A stretch of DNA of 64,000 nt, from positions 62,001-126,000 of the forward strand of contig NZ_NCVK01000012.1 of the NCBI RefSeq assembly GCF_002096845.1, written 5' to 3'. Origin of the DNA: Streptococcus mitis (GTDB lineage: Bacteria; Bacillota; Bacilli; Lactobacillales; Streptococcaceae). A model generated the notes under the pieces. The model searched no databases and had not been told where the DNA came from. It saw only the letters and a list, made by a program, of their open reading frames with translations. Shown piece by piece: positions 18,199 through 26,492 of the stretch (position 1 is its first letter; every line of letters starts with the position of its first letter). Position numbers and translations under genes: made by a program.

Positions 18199-19539
18199 AT
18201 GTCTGAAAAATCGCAATGGGGTTCTAAACTGGGCTTTATTCTAGCATCTGCTGGTTCAGCTATCGGACTTGGAGCCGTTTGGAAATTCCCCTATATGACT
18301 GCTGCTAACGGTGGAGGAGGCTTTTTACTGGTCTTTCTCATCTCCACTATTCTAATCGGTTTCCCCCTTTTGCTGGCTGAATTTGCCCTCGGCCGAAGCG
18401 CTGGTGTCTCTGGAATTAAAACCTTTGGAAAACTCGGCAAGAATAGCAAGTATAACTTTATCGGTTGGATTGGTGCCTTTGCCCTCTTTATCCTTTTATC
18501 GTTTTACAGTGTTATTGGAGGATGGATTTTAGTCTATCTAGGAATTGAGTTTGGAAAATTGTTCCAACTTAGCGGAACTGGTGATTATGCTCAGTTATTT
18601 ACTTCCATCATTTCAAATCCAGCCATTGCGCTTGGAGCTCAAGCAGCCTTTATCCTCTTGAATATCTTTATTGTATCACGTGGGGTTCAAAAAGGGATTG
18701 AAAGAGCATCTAAGGTTATGATGCCCCTGCTTTTTATCATCTTTGTTGTCATCATCGGGCGCTCTCTCAGTTTGCCAAATGCCATGGAAGGAGTTCTTTA
18801 CTTCCTCAAACCAGACTTTTCAAAACTGACCAGCGCTGGTCTCCTCTATGCTCTGGGACAATCTTTCTTTGCCCTCTCACTAGGGGTTACAGCCATGCTG
18901 ACCTATGCTTCTTACTTGGATAAGAAAACCAATCTGGTCCAATCAGGAATCTCCATCGTAGCTATGAATATCTCAGTATCTATCATGGCGGGTCTAGCCA
19001 TTTTCCCAGCCATGTCAGCCTTCAATATCCAGTCTGAAGGGGGACCGAGCTTGCTCTTTATCGTATTGCCTCAACTCTTTGACAAGATGCCTTTTGGAAC
19101 CATTTTCTACATCCTCTTCCTCTTGCTCTTCCTCTTTGCAACGGTCACTTCTTCTGTCGTTATGCTGGAAATCAATGTGGGTAATATCACTAATCAGGAT
19201 AACAGCAAACGTGCTAAGTGGAGTGTGATTTTAGGAATTTTGACCTTTGTCTTTGGAATTCCTTCAGCCCTATCTTACGGTGTCATGGCGGATGTTCACA
19301 TCTTTGGGAAGACCTTCTTTGACGCTATGGACTTCTTGGTTTCCAATCTCCTCATGCCATTTGGAGCTCTCTGCCTTTCACTTTTTACAGGCTATATCTT
19401 TAAAAAGGCTCTTGCTATGGAGGAATTCCATCTCGATGAAAGAGCCTGGAAACAGGGATTTTTCCAAGTCTGGCTCTTCCTTCTTCGTTTCATCATTCCA
19501 ATCATCATCATCGTGGTCTTCATCGCCCAATTTATGTAA
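18199..19539 (+). CDS. Sodium:neurotransmitter symporter (NSS) family transporter
   Basis: 446 residues from the ATG at 18199 after TTTTAGGAG. An in-frame ATG at 18136 would add 21 residues that read through the leader hairpin and are not family-like. The motif GSAIGLGAVWKFPYM near residue 20 is the TM1 substrate and sodium site of LeuT-type transporters. About 11 TM helices are visible. It probably imports an amino acid with sodium. A possible upstream attenuator suggests nutrient control, but the ligand is unknown. Confidence 0.9.
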   Translation: MSEKSQWGSKLGFILASAGSAIGLGAVWKFPYMTAANGGGGFLLVFLISTILIGFPLLLAEFALGRSAGVSGIKTFGKLGKNSKYNFIGWIGAFALFILLSFYSVIGGWILVYLGIEFGKLFQLSGTGDYAQLFTSIISNPAIALGAQAAFILLNIFIVSRGVQKGIERASKVMMPLLFIIFVVIIGRSLSLPNAMEGVLYFLKPDFSKLTSAGLLYALGQSFFALSLGVTAMLTYASYLDKKTNLVQSGISIVAMNISVSIMAGLAIFPAMSAFNIQSEGGPSLLFIVLPQLFDKMPFGTIFYILFLLLFLFATVTSSVVMLEINVGNITNQDNSKRAKWSVILGILTFVFGIPSALSYGVMADVHIFGKTFFDAMDFLVSNLLMPFGALCLSLFTGYIFKKALAMEEFHLDERAWKQGFFQVWLFLLRFIIPIIIIVVFIAQFM

Positions 19540-19543
19540 TCAA

Positions 19544-19578
19544 AAAGGACTTGAGTAGTGAACTCAGGCCCTTTCTTT
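19544..19578. terminator. Shared terminator between symporter and manA
   Basis: AAAGG...GAGT / ACTC...CCTTT stem-loop with T-runs on both sides between the convergent genes. Confidence 0.6.
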
Positions 19579-19579
19579 T

Positions 19580-20524
19580 TTATGGATGACTAACAATCAA
19601 TTCCAAAGCTTGCCCTTCTAGGGTCCAAGATTCAACATCACTTGGTAGGATAAAGTGGCTGCCTTTTTGGATTGGATAGTTTTTTCCGTCAACAGTCAGT
19701 TGACCTTGACCGGCTAAGACACTGAATAAGCTGTAGTCAGCTGTCTTTTCGAAGTCAACTTTTCCAGTAATTTCCCACTTGTAAACTGCAAAGAAATCAT
19801 TGGATACAAGGAGAGTTGAACGTAAATCATCTGCTTTAACAGTTACAGGACGGCTATTTGCAGGTTCTCCAATGTTTAAAACATCGATGGATTTTTCAAG
19901 ATGAAGTTCACGCAAGTTGCCCTTGTCATCCTTGCGGTCAAAGTCATAGACACGGTAGGTGGTGTCACTAGACTGCTGGGTTTCAAGAATCAAGATGCCC
20001 GCACCAATAGCATGCATGGTACCACTTGGCACATAGAAGAAATCTCCAGCCTTAACAGGCACTTTTGTCAGCAAGTCCTCCCAGTTTTTATCCTCGATTT
20101 GCTGGCGGAGTTCTTCTTTTGACTTGGCATTGTGACCGTAGATAATCTCTGAGCCTTCATCCGCAGCTATGATGTACCAGCATTCTGTTTTTCCGAGTTC
20201 GCCTTCATGCTCTAGTCCGTAAGCATCGTCTGGGTGAACTTGGACGCTGAGCCAGTCGTTGGCATCCAGAATCTTTGTCAAAAGCGGAAATACAGGTTCT
20301 GGACGATTGCCAAACAATTCACGGTGTTCTGCATACAAAGTTGCTAGGTCTGTTCCTTCAAAGCGACCATTGGCAACTTTAGAGACTCCATTTGGATGTG
20401 CTGAGATGGCCCAATATTCTCCGATTTTTTCACTTGGGATGTCGTAGCCAAACTCATCACGTAGCTTGGTTCCCCCCCAGATTTTTTCTTGCATAACTGA
20501 TTGTAAAAATAATGGTTCTGACAT
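19580..20524 (-). CDS. manA: Mannose-6-phosphate isomerase, class I
   Basis: 314 residues from MSEPLFLQSVMQEKIWGG at 20524; the longer frame up to 20578 has no family support. It interconverts mannose-6-phosphate and fructose-6-phosphate. Zinc ligands lie in VQVHPDDAYGLEHE and in the SGTMHAIGAGILILETQQ region. The length equals that of the streptococcal enzyme. It stands as a single gene with a TATAAT box (20556-20561 area) upstream. Confidence 0.94.
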   Translation of the reverse strand: MSEPLFLQSVMQEKIWGGTKLRDEFGYDIPSEKIGEYWAISAHPNGVSKVANGRFEGTDLATLYAEHRELFGNRPEPVFPLLTKILDANDWLSVQVHPDDAYGLEHEGELGKTECWYIIAADEGSEIIYGHNAKSKEELRQQIEDKNWEDLLTKVPVKAGDFFYVPSGTMHAIGAGILILETQQSSDTTYRVYDFDRKDDKGNLRELHLEKSIDVLNIGEPANSRPVTVKADDLRSTLLVSNDFFAVYKWEITGKVDFEKTADYSLFSVLAGQGQLTVDGKNYPIQKGSHFILPSDVESWTLEGQALELIVSHP

Positions 20525-20569
20525 CTTGATCTCCTGTCTGATTTTTCTCCCCTCATTATAGCAAAAAAA

Positions 20570-20586
20570 GAGTTCCATTAGAACTC
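20570..20586. terminator. Hairpin between the SemiSWEET remnant and manA
   Basis: GAGTTC/GAACTC stem with a 5-base loop and A/T runs on both sides, able to terminate in either direction. Confidence 0.65.
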
Positions 20587-20782
20587 TTTTTCATATCTTA
20601 TAAAGTAGGGAGAAGATTTTATAAAAATAGTAACGATATACTTTTTTCTTTGATAGAGACGAACATAAAAGACTCTCGTAAAGCTAGCTGTCACTGGACT
20701 TTTTCCCTCAACTCTCATTCAAAAATTACTTTAATGAAGCATCTATTCTCATAAACGAACAAAACTGAAACCAGTCTTCTTT

Positions 20783-21038
20783 TTAAATCAAAGCTGTAAT
20801 AGCCGTCACAAGGCCAAAACGATACTTGGAGCATTGGCAGTAGCAAGGGGAATATCTCTTTCTTGAAAAGACCGTAGTAAACCCAGAGACTACAGTTGAT
20901 GGCAGCAACCAAGGGCTGGATGAAATTTCCTTTTTGACCAGCCAGATTGTTCATAATTTGTGGGAAGTAAGACACATACATCATAACAGACATGAAGGTC
21001 GCTACCCAACCCAAAACTTTCATTTGTTTTTCAGACAT
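20783..21038 (-). pseudogene. SemiSWEET-family sugar transporter, frameshifted
   Basis: The first 56 or so codons (MSEKQMKVLGWVATFMSVMM ... LWVYYGLFKKE) give the first two TM helices of a three-helix SemiSWEET protein, including the PQ motif in YFPQIMNNL. After FKKE the frame shifts. In another frame DIPLATANAPSIV and then FGLVTAITALI complete the expected third helix, ending at 20783. The total of 256 bases is 5 short of an 86-codon gene with stop, consistent with a 4-base loss in a GAAA run and a 1-base loss later. As it stands it would make a 107-residue protein with an unrelated tail. Sequencing error cannot be excluded. Confidence 0.7.
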
Positions 21039-21144
21039 TTTCAAAACCTCTTTTATTCTTTTATGCTTTTTATTTTATAATATGATGCAAAAACAAGTAA
21101 GAGTTTGAGAGTTTTGTTATAAAAATGTAAACTATTACAATCTT

Positions 21145-21282
21145 GTGATAAGAAAGAAGAGTGAAGTTGGAAAAGTATATATAATCAGAAAAAACGCATA
21201 TTATTATGTGTTGAAAAATCTTGATACTGGGTGTTTTATTGCTGAAATATTTAATTTATTTTCTGATAAAACTGATTTTTAA
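21145..21282 (+). other. Possible short reading frame or gene remnant
   Basis: A GTG-started frame of 45 codons reads KSEVGKVYIIRKNAYYYVLK and then ends FNLFSDKTDF. The residue composition looks protein-like, but there is no Shine-Dalgarno and no recognised family. It converges on the ABC exporter gene. It could be the tail of a lost gene. Confidence 0.2.
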
Positions 21283-21289
21283 GCCAGAA

Positions 21290-22864
21290 TCAATATTTTC
21301 CTAAATCTACAACTTGTTGATATCTACTTTCATCATCAATATGATGAGCAATTTCTAACATCATTACAGGAAGAGAAAATAGTAGTTCATGTACCATGAA
21401 GGCGTTTTCTTTATCTAGGGCTGCGGTCACTTCATCAGCCAATAACAGATTTTTTCTACGAAGAAGAAAACGTGCCAATTCAATCCTTACTCTTTGTCCC
21501 CCAGAAATATTCTCCCCGTTATTCTTGATAATAAAATCCACCCCACCCGTCAATTCAAAATCTAGTTTGACTTGTTTCAAAACAGCAAGCAACTCTTCCT
21601 CAGAAAATTCTTGTCCTAAGGTCAAATTATAACGCACTGTATCGTTAAAGAGAAATGGATGTTGGCTAATAATTCCTATACTGGATACAAAACTTGATGT
21701 ACATTCATTAACAGTTGTCACACCGATAATTTCTCCCTCATCTGCTATTTCTTCTCCAGTAATGAGTCGAAACAAGGTTGACTTACCACAACCACTCGGT
21801 CCTTTGATTAAAACTTTCTGACCTGCTTGAACATCCAAATTTAGATGAGTAAAAAGTCGTCTGTCACCATAGGATTTACTTAAATTTTTAATGTGCAGAG
21901 CATTCAATTCTTGCGCATCTTTTTTATCTATCTGTTTTACATCTCCAATTTCTAATACTCCAAAAATCTTATCTGCTGTCGTTTTTGCCCCTTGTATATC
22001 TACAGCATCATACATAATAGTCTGAATAGGGCTCACTAACTGACCTGCTGCGATGTACATGGCAACAAGACTTGCCACTGACACTTTCTGCCCAGCCATA
22101 GCAAAGTAAAAACCTAAAACAAGTGGTAAAACTTGACTTAAAAAGACCATGAAACCGTTGCAAAAGAAAATTATATTATGGGTAAAGCAAAATTTTTGAA
22201 TGGCTAGTTGATAATGTCTATTAATCTTCCAAAATCTGTTCTGATTTTCAGAAATTGCTTGGTTCATAAGTAGAGTATGTGCTCCTCGGATACTATCAGA
22301 TACTTGATTATGCACTTCTACTCTGCCTTGCGCCATGTCATCACCAGTATATTTGAGTCTTTTATTCATCAAGAACTGAGGAATAGGACGTAAAATAGTG
22401 AAAAAGACAAAAATATTACCTAACAACAAATTTTGCGAAATAATATAAATCGCTGTTAGTAATGCTACAAAGCTCCAGCAAATGATATTGATGTATTTTT
22501 CTAAGTAATTATCCCCCAAATACTCCATATCTTGTGTGAGCATAGTGATTTTTTCATCTTCGCTAAAATCTTTTTTTGTCATCAGCTTGTCAAATAAATC
22601 TGCCCTCATATTCATTTGAATTTCACGCCGAAAAACATTATGTGTATGATTACAAAAGAGCATTAAGCTATACAAGACAAAGTATACTGTAAAGCCAAAA
22701 ACAGCAAACTGTATGATTTTATAATAAGTCAGTTCTCCTTGATTTAAGGACAAGGCTTGTGATACGACTAAGGGTTGAGCAAGAGCCAAACCTCCATTTG
22801 CCAGCGCACCGATGATAGTATAAAACTTCGTTTTCTTATCCAGATAGTGAAATATTTTATTCAT
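21290..22864 (-). CDS. ABC exporter, fused membrane and ATPase domains
   Basis: 524 residues. Residues 1 to about 300 hold six TM helices of the type 1 exporter fold; residues about 320-524 are the ATPase, with Walker A GPSGCGKSTL, signature ISGGQRVRI and Walker B LLLADEVTAAL. There is no N-terminal C39 peptidase, so it would not trim a double-glycine leader itself. It is the last gene after a SPASM-like fragment and a tiny Cys peptide, so export of, or immunity to, a modified peptide is likely. Walker B ends in DE-V rather than DE-P, a common variant. Confidence 0.85.
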   Translation of the reverse strand: MNKIFHYLDKKTKFYTIIGALANGGLALAQPLVVSQALSLNQGELTYYKIIQFAVFGFTVYFVLYSLMLFCNHTHNVFRREIQMNMRADLFDKLMTKKDFSEDEKITMLTQDMEYLGDNYLEKYINIICWSFVALLTAIYIISQNLLLGNIFVFFTILRPIPQFLMNKRLKYTGDDMAQGRVEVHNQVSDSIRGAHTLLMNQAISENQNRFWKINRHYQLAIQKFCFTHNIIFFCNGFMVFLSQVLPLVLGFYFAMAGQKVSVASLVAMYIAAGQLVSPIQTIMYDAVDIQGAKTTADKIFGVLEIGDVKQIDKKDAQELNALHIKNLSKSYGDRRLFTHLNLDVQAGQKVLIKGPSGCGKSTLFRLITGEEIADEGEIIGVTTVNECTSSFVSSIGIISQHPFLFNDTVRYNLTLGQEFSEEELLAVLKQVKLDFELTGGVDFIIKNNGENISGGQRVRIELARFLLRRKNLLLADEVTAALDKENAFMVHELLFSLPVMMLEIAHHIDDESRYQQVVDLGKY

Positions 22865-22994
22865 AATGCCCTCCTAGAAAAAGAGAGATGCTAGCACTCC
22901 TCTCCATTTTTATTATATAAATTTTACAAATATTACAATTATTGCTTACGGCTTCAGGTTTTTTTACAACCTTTTTGTTTTTCTTAATAGACAT
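22857..22994 (-). CDS. 45-residue Cys-containing small peptide (possible RiPP precursor)
   Basis: ATG at 22992-22994 is preceded by AGAGGGAT, 8 bases away. The peptide starts MSIKKNKKVVKKPEAVSNN, is strongly basic at the N-terminus, and has the pair CNIC near residues 20-23, then a hydrophobic IYIIK and a C-terminal LFLGGHYE. Its stop overlaps the first codons of the ABC exporter, so the two would be coupled. It is a candidate precursor peptide for the adjacent maturase fragment and exporter. No family is recognised, and a spurious frame cannot be ruled out. Confidence 0.45.
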   Translation of the reverse strand: MSIKKNKKVVKKPEAVSNNCNICKIYIIKMERSASISLFLGGHYE

Positions 22995-23010
22995 TTTTGC
23001 TTATCCCTCT

Positions 23011-23217
23011 CTAGTCCACATCTAAAATATCTTCATAGCATCCGGAAATAGCATAAAGTGCTAGATTTTTACGAATTTTCTCTTGCATATTCTTACAAAT
23101 CACAGAAGAGCTTAATTCCGTAATATGCTTGGTCATTGGACAAAATCCTGATTTACAAACTAAAACAAAGGGACATGTTTTACAGTCTTCTCTAACAAAC
23201 AGAAACCATCCTTTCAT
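23011..23217 (-). CDS. SPASM-like cysteine cluster protein, probable radical-SAM maturase fragment
   Basis: 68 residues. The segment DCKTCPFVLVCKSGFCPMTK followed about 18 residues on by VICKNMQEKI has the spacing C-x2-C-x5-C-x4-C-P...C. This resembles the C-terminal SPASM tail of peptide-modifying radical-SAM enzymes, which hold auxiliary iron-sulfur clusters. The radical-SAM core CxxxCxxC is absent here and upstream, where a strong promoter begins only about 27 bases before the ATG. It is therefore either a decayed maturase fused to a new promoter or a stand-alone mini-protein. Shine-Dalgarno is weak. Confidence 0.5.
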   Translation of the reverse strand: MKGWFLFVREDCKTCPFVLVCKSGFCPMTKHITELSSSVICKNMQEKIRKNLALYAISGCYEDILDVD

Positions 23218-23243
23218 ATGAATCTTGTTTTATACTGTTATGT

Positions 23244-23272
23244 TTTTATTATAAGATTTTAGAAAAACGCTG
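23244..23272 (-). promoter_or_regulatory. Perfect consensus promoter of the SPASM-fragment unit
   Basis: TTGACA (23267-23272), 17-base spacer, TATAAT (23244-23249) on the minus strand. The promoter and about 80 bases around it are nearly identical to those at 26313-26341. Confidence 0.85.
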
Positions 23273-23304
23273 TCAATTGTTTATATGCAATTGCTTTATA
23301 TTAA

Positions 23305-23330
23305 AAAGACCGGATTGCTCCGATCTGTTC
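23305..23330 (-). terminator. Terminator of the DUF1430 ABC unit
   Basis: Minus-strand GATCGGA, GCAA loop, TCCGGTC, then TTTTT. The same hairpin occurs at about 26401-26424 and 26857-26882. Confidence 0.75.
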
Positions 23331-23520
23331 AGTCTTTTTCTTCACGTACATAATTCCAAATCGCAATAGCTAAAGATAACAAACTTAGTAAGCAAATCAT
23401 CTGTATAATTAGCTTTGTAGGTTGACGCAGTAAGCCAAACTGAGTCAGTATTACAAAGAGAGAAGAACCAAAAATCATTACTTGGAAAAAAATTGTTGTT
23501 AAACTAAATTTTGTTTTCAT
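23329..23520 (-). CDS. 63-residue two-TM small membrane protein
   Basis: Two hydrophobic segments: about residues 8-27 (TIFFQVMIFGSSLFVILTQF) and 36-56. The end is charged (NYVREEKD). It overlaps the ATPase gene by 4 bases and is the last gene of the cassette. No family is recognised. Its location after an immunity-type ABC transporter suggests an accessory or immunity role, as small membrane proteins often play in bacteriocin loci. Confidence 0.65.
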   Translation of the reverse strand: MKTKFSLTTIFFQVMIFGSSLFVILTQFGLLRQPTKLIIQMICLLSLLSLAIAIWNYVREEKD

Positions 23521-24152
23521 ATCTTTTCCTTTCTAATTTCTACAACCTGATCCATTCGTTCATATACACTACTATCATGAGTTGCAATAATAATCGTACG
23601 TTTTTCATTTCGTAATCCAAGAATAAGGTCAATAATTTCACGACTATTCCTACTATCAAGAGAGGCTGTTGGTTCATCTGCTAAGATTATTGGGGAATCT
23701 TTCAACATTATTTTAGCAATTGCGACACGCTGTGCTTCACCACCTGAAAGAGTAAAAATCTTACGTTTTAAATCTAATTGTAAGTGAACATGCTTCAAGG
23801 CTTCTTTCATAAGAGCTTCTTGTTCTTTTTTGCTTTCTTTTCTCCCAATAAATGCAAGTTCTAAATTATCTTTAATACTCTTATTTTCAATTAAACCATA
23901 ATTTTGAAATAAGTAGCTTACATAATCCTTAAAATAGATTTTTTCCTTAATTTGTTTTAAGTCCTTACCATCAACTTCTACTGAGCCACTTTGGACAGTT
24001 TCTAATTTACCTATAATATTTAAAAGAGTTGTTTTGCCTGCTCCAGACTCACCTATCAAAGCATAGGTCTGACCTTCATGAAATTGATAATTAAAATCTT
24101 TAAAAATAATGTAATCATCAAATTGTTTACAAATATCTTTCAATTCAATCAT
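23517..24152 (-). CDS. ABC transporter ATPase, lactococcin-972 immunity type
   Basis: 211 residues. Walker A GESGAGKTTLL, Q-loop LFQNYGLI, signature LSGGEAQRVAI and Walker B IILADEPTASLD are all present. The short length and GEAQR signature match ATPases paired with DUF1430 bacteriocin-associated membrane proteins. It lies 2 bases after the DUF1430 gene. A close paralogue is at 42116-42757. Confidence 0.85.
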   Translation of the reverse strand: MIELKDICKQFDDYIIFKDFNYQFHEGQTYALIGESGAGKTTLLNIIGKLETVQSGSVEVDGKDLKQIKEKIYFKDYVSYLFQNYGLIENKSIKDNLELAFIGRKESKKEQEALMKEALKHVHLQLDLKRKIFTLSGGEAQRVAIAKIMLKDSPIILADEPTASLDSRNSREIIDLILGLRNEKRTIIIATHDSSVYERMDQVVEIRKEKI

Positions 24153-24153
24153 A

Positions 24154-26151
24154 CTAACCTCCTTTTAGATATAAAATATTAGCCTTTTTATCTTGTCTCA
24201 GTTGAAGAAGAAAAATTCCTGTAAATAATAGCAATGAGAGCAAAGGAATAGAAATTACAAACAAATTGAAGCCTAATATTACTGACAATAAAGTACAAAA
24301 AATATAGCAACTAGATAAAATTGAAAAATAAACATGATGAATTTCAAAAAGTGACTTCCCTGCTAATCTCTCAATGAAATAAGTTTTGCGCCCTTGATAG
24401 AGGTAAAGAGTGTTCAGTAATACCATCAATAAAATGGAACTCACAAAACTAATAATCATCGCAAAAAATAATATAAATCTATCTGTCTCTACTTTTTGAA
24501 TTCTATTTTCAAATGAATACATGCCATTTGAAAAACTACCAATACTAGCTGTTAACTTGTATTTAGAAATCAATTCTTTCACTACCTCAGGTTTATCAAA
24601 AATATAATGTGCCAAAGAGAATTGGCGAATTGTTCTATTTTCATAAGCAGAACCAAACACAGTAATAATTGGTTCATGAACAAAAGCATTTTGATTCACT
24701 AAGTAATTAACCGAAGTGAAGATAGGGTAAACAAATAGATTTTCACCGCCTTGATAAGTGGCTATCTCAATTTTCTCATTAGGATCTTTCTTTTTTACAG
24801 GAGCATCGTCTGGAGCAAAGCCTTTTTGTTCATATCGCAACCAAGCCTTATGTAATTCTGAAAAGTTTGATTCTTGATTCTTTGGTATTAACACGAGACG
24901 ATCAAAATCTCCCATCTGTTCAAAGAATGCTTGAGCTTCCATACTCAACTGAATTCCACTTTTTTCAACAAAACGTCGATTCACACGAATTTCATTTGAT
25001 ACCATATCTGGGGTAGGATAATAAGAATTAGCTGAAGAACTCTTTTGAAAAGCAATTTTATCTAGATTTGTATCTATATAAAGGAGATTTGTTTTTTGAC
25101 TAAGTTCTGAATAAAAAGCTACTTCTGCTTCTCTGTCTTTATTTGACTCTCCAGTATATAATTCATTAGTAGCAAAATAATTAGAATGCTTACTCCATTC
25201 ATCTCGTCCTACTTGTAATGTTGACAATTGTTGATTTAAGTTAACAACACCATAAACACTATACATCACAATTAAAAGAGATAGTAACTGCGTCAAAATA
25301 ACCAAAATGAACACAAGATGCAAAGGTGCCTTACCTTTTATAGATAGATTAAGAGCTTGCTTTTGTAAAATATGGTAAAAAATATTTGATAAAAAGAAAT
25401 TTAAAAAAAGTAAAAGAAATAACCAAGAAAGCAAAGGATAAAATACTAGACTTAACGACAAAATGTTTACAGTTCTAGTAGAGAATAAGAATAAAACTGT
25501 CGCTAAATAAACTATACTTGCTATCAATATTAAGAAAATACTATCTTTGCTAATATTTCTCAAAGCAATTTGATATTTTCCTCTACCTGATAATCGTTCT
25601 ATACTTACAGAACGCAGTTTCGCTATGTAGTCAGCTAGTGTCAGAGTCCCAAAAGCAATTATCAAAACTAATGTAAAAGTAATCGATTGAGGATAAGTCA
25701 AAAATACCTTTAACAAGGTCAGACCAGAACTTGATTGTTCAACAATGGCTTGATGTCCTTTTTGGTTTAAAGTTTGTGCTAGTTCCTGTGCACTTAAGTT
25801 TCCTCTTACAATCAAATATAAGGTGTCATCAGATGCATTTTGAATTAGGTTTTGATCTTGTTGTAATGGTAAATCTACAGGTAGTTCACCTCCAATTGGT
25901 ATATAGGTATTTTCTGTCTTTCCCCTAACATTATCCTTTACAGAAACAATCCTACGAGCTAAAACACTCTGTTTATCTTTTGCAATCTCTTCTAAATCCT
26001 TCTTAATGGTAGTAGTAGATTTCTCTACAGAAATCATCTTACTATATCCACCCAACATTTCACTTTTATATTGGCTAATAAAGAAAAGGCTAACAAAAGC
26101 AATTAAAACAAAGGAAAAAGTTGCAAGGCTTCGTTTTAGTATGTTATACAT
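24154..26151 (-). CDS. Bacteriocin-associated integral membrane protein (DUF1430 type)
   Basis: 665 residues. One TM helix lies at the N-terminus, followed by an extracellular stretch, three or four central TM helices (about 155-300), a long extracellular loop of about 250 residues, and three C-terminal TM helices. This FtsX-like layout with SVERLSGRGKY and FIERLAGKSLFEIHH repeats is that of the seven-TM immunity permeases found with lactococcin-972-type bacteriocins. With its ATPase it probably expels or senses such a toxin. No intact bacteriocin gene is visible upstream. A paralogue is at 42759-44780. Confidence 0.82.
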   Translation of the reverse strand: MYNILKRSLATFSFVLIAFVSLFFISQYKSEMLGGYSKMISVEKSTTTIKKDLEEIAKDKQSVLARRIVSVKDNVRGKTENTYIPIGGELPVDLPLQQDQNLIQNASDDTLYLIVRGNLSAQELAQTLNQKGHQAIVEQSSSGLTLLKVFLTYPQSITFTLVLIIAFGTLTLADYIAKLRSVSIERLSGRGKYQIALRNISKDSIFLILIASIVYLATVLFLFSTRTVNILSLSLVFYPLLSWLFLLLFLNFFLSNIFYHILQKQALNLSIKGKAPLHLVFILVILTQLLSLLIVMYSVYGVVNLNQQLSTLQVGRDEWSKHSNYFATNELYTGESNKDREAEVAFYSELSQKTNLLYIDTNLDKIAFQKSSSANSYYPTPDMVSNEIRVNRRFVEKSGIQLSMEAQAFFEQMGDFDRLVLIPKNQESNFSELHKAWLRYEQKGFAPDDAPVKKKDPNEKIEIATYQGGENLFVYPIFTSVNYLVNQNAFVHEPIITVFGSAYENRTIRQFSLAHYIFDKPEVVKELISKYKLTASIGSFSNGMYSFENRIQKVETDRFILFFAMIISFVSSILLMVLLNTLYLYQGRKTYFIERLAGKSLFEIHHVYFSILSSCYIFCTLLSVILGFNLFVISIPLLSLLLFTGIFLLQLRQDKKANILYLKGG

Positions 26152-26311
26152 AGACTACTCCTTTCTACATTGTTTAAAAAGGTTGCTCTCTATCTATTCA
26201 TGGAGATATTTCAATCCCAACTTCCAATGAAATAATAAAATCCACTTACTACAGCTATTTAAAAAATATTTCTCCTTTCCATATCAGTCTTATTTTCTGC
26301 TGTTATATTTT
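26152..26311 (-). other. Leader of the DUF1430 unit with an orphan ribosome-binding site
   Basis: About 160 bases lie between the promoter and the DUF1430 start. GGAAAGGAG at 26272-26280 is a strong Shine-Dalgarno, but no ATG, GTG or TTG follows at a useful distance. A frame downstream ends VSGFYYFIGSWD before a stop. It may be the remnant of a deleted first gene, possibly the bacteriocin itself. This covers part of the gap 26152-26492. Confidence 0.35.
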
Positions 26312-26312
26312 T

Positions 26313-26341
26313 ATTATAAGATTTTAAGAAAACGCTGTCAA
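26313..26341 (-). promoter_or_regulatory. Perfect consensus promoter of the DUF1430 ABC unit
   Basis: TTGACA, 17-base spacer GCGTTTTCTTAAAATCT, TATAAT on the minus strand. It differs from the 23244 promoter by a few bases in the spacer only. Confidence 0.85.
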
Positions 26342-26343
26342 CT

Positions 26344-26400
26344 ATTTATATGCAATTTCTTTATATATGCAATTTCTTTATATATGCAATTTCTTTATAT
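26344..26400. repeat. Three tandem 17-bp repeats upstream of the DUF1430 promoter
   Basis: ATATGCAATTTCTTTAT occurs three times in tandem directly upstream of the -35 box. The paralogous promoter at 23244 has only one copy (ATATGCAATTGCTTTAT). Copy number may vary and could tune expression or bind a regulator. Confidence 0.75.
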
Positions 26401-26424
26401 AAAAAGACCGGATTGCTCCGATCT
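26401..26424 (-). terminator. Terminator after the VOC-family gene
   Basis: GATCGGA/TCCGGTC stem with GCAA loop, followed on the minus strand by TTTTTATAT. Confidence 0.7.
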
Positions 26425-26492
26425 TTCAATTGTTTATATTCGCACACTCTATTTTAAGAATCATTAGGGCTAACTTCAAATGACTAAGCGCC

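Noticed and set aside
26344..26400. Tandem repeats that could suggest a CRISPR array
   Set aside because: The 17-bp units are contiguous with no unique spacers and sit at a promoter.
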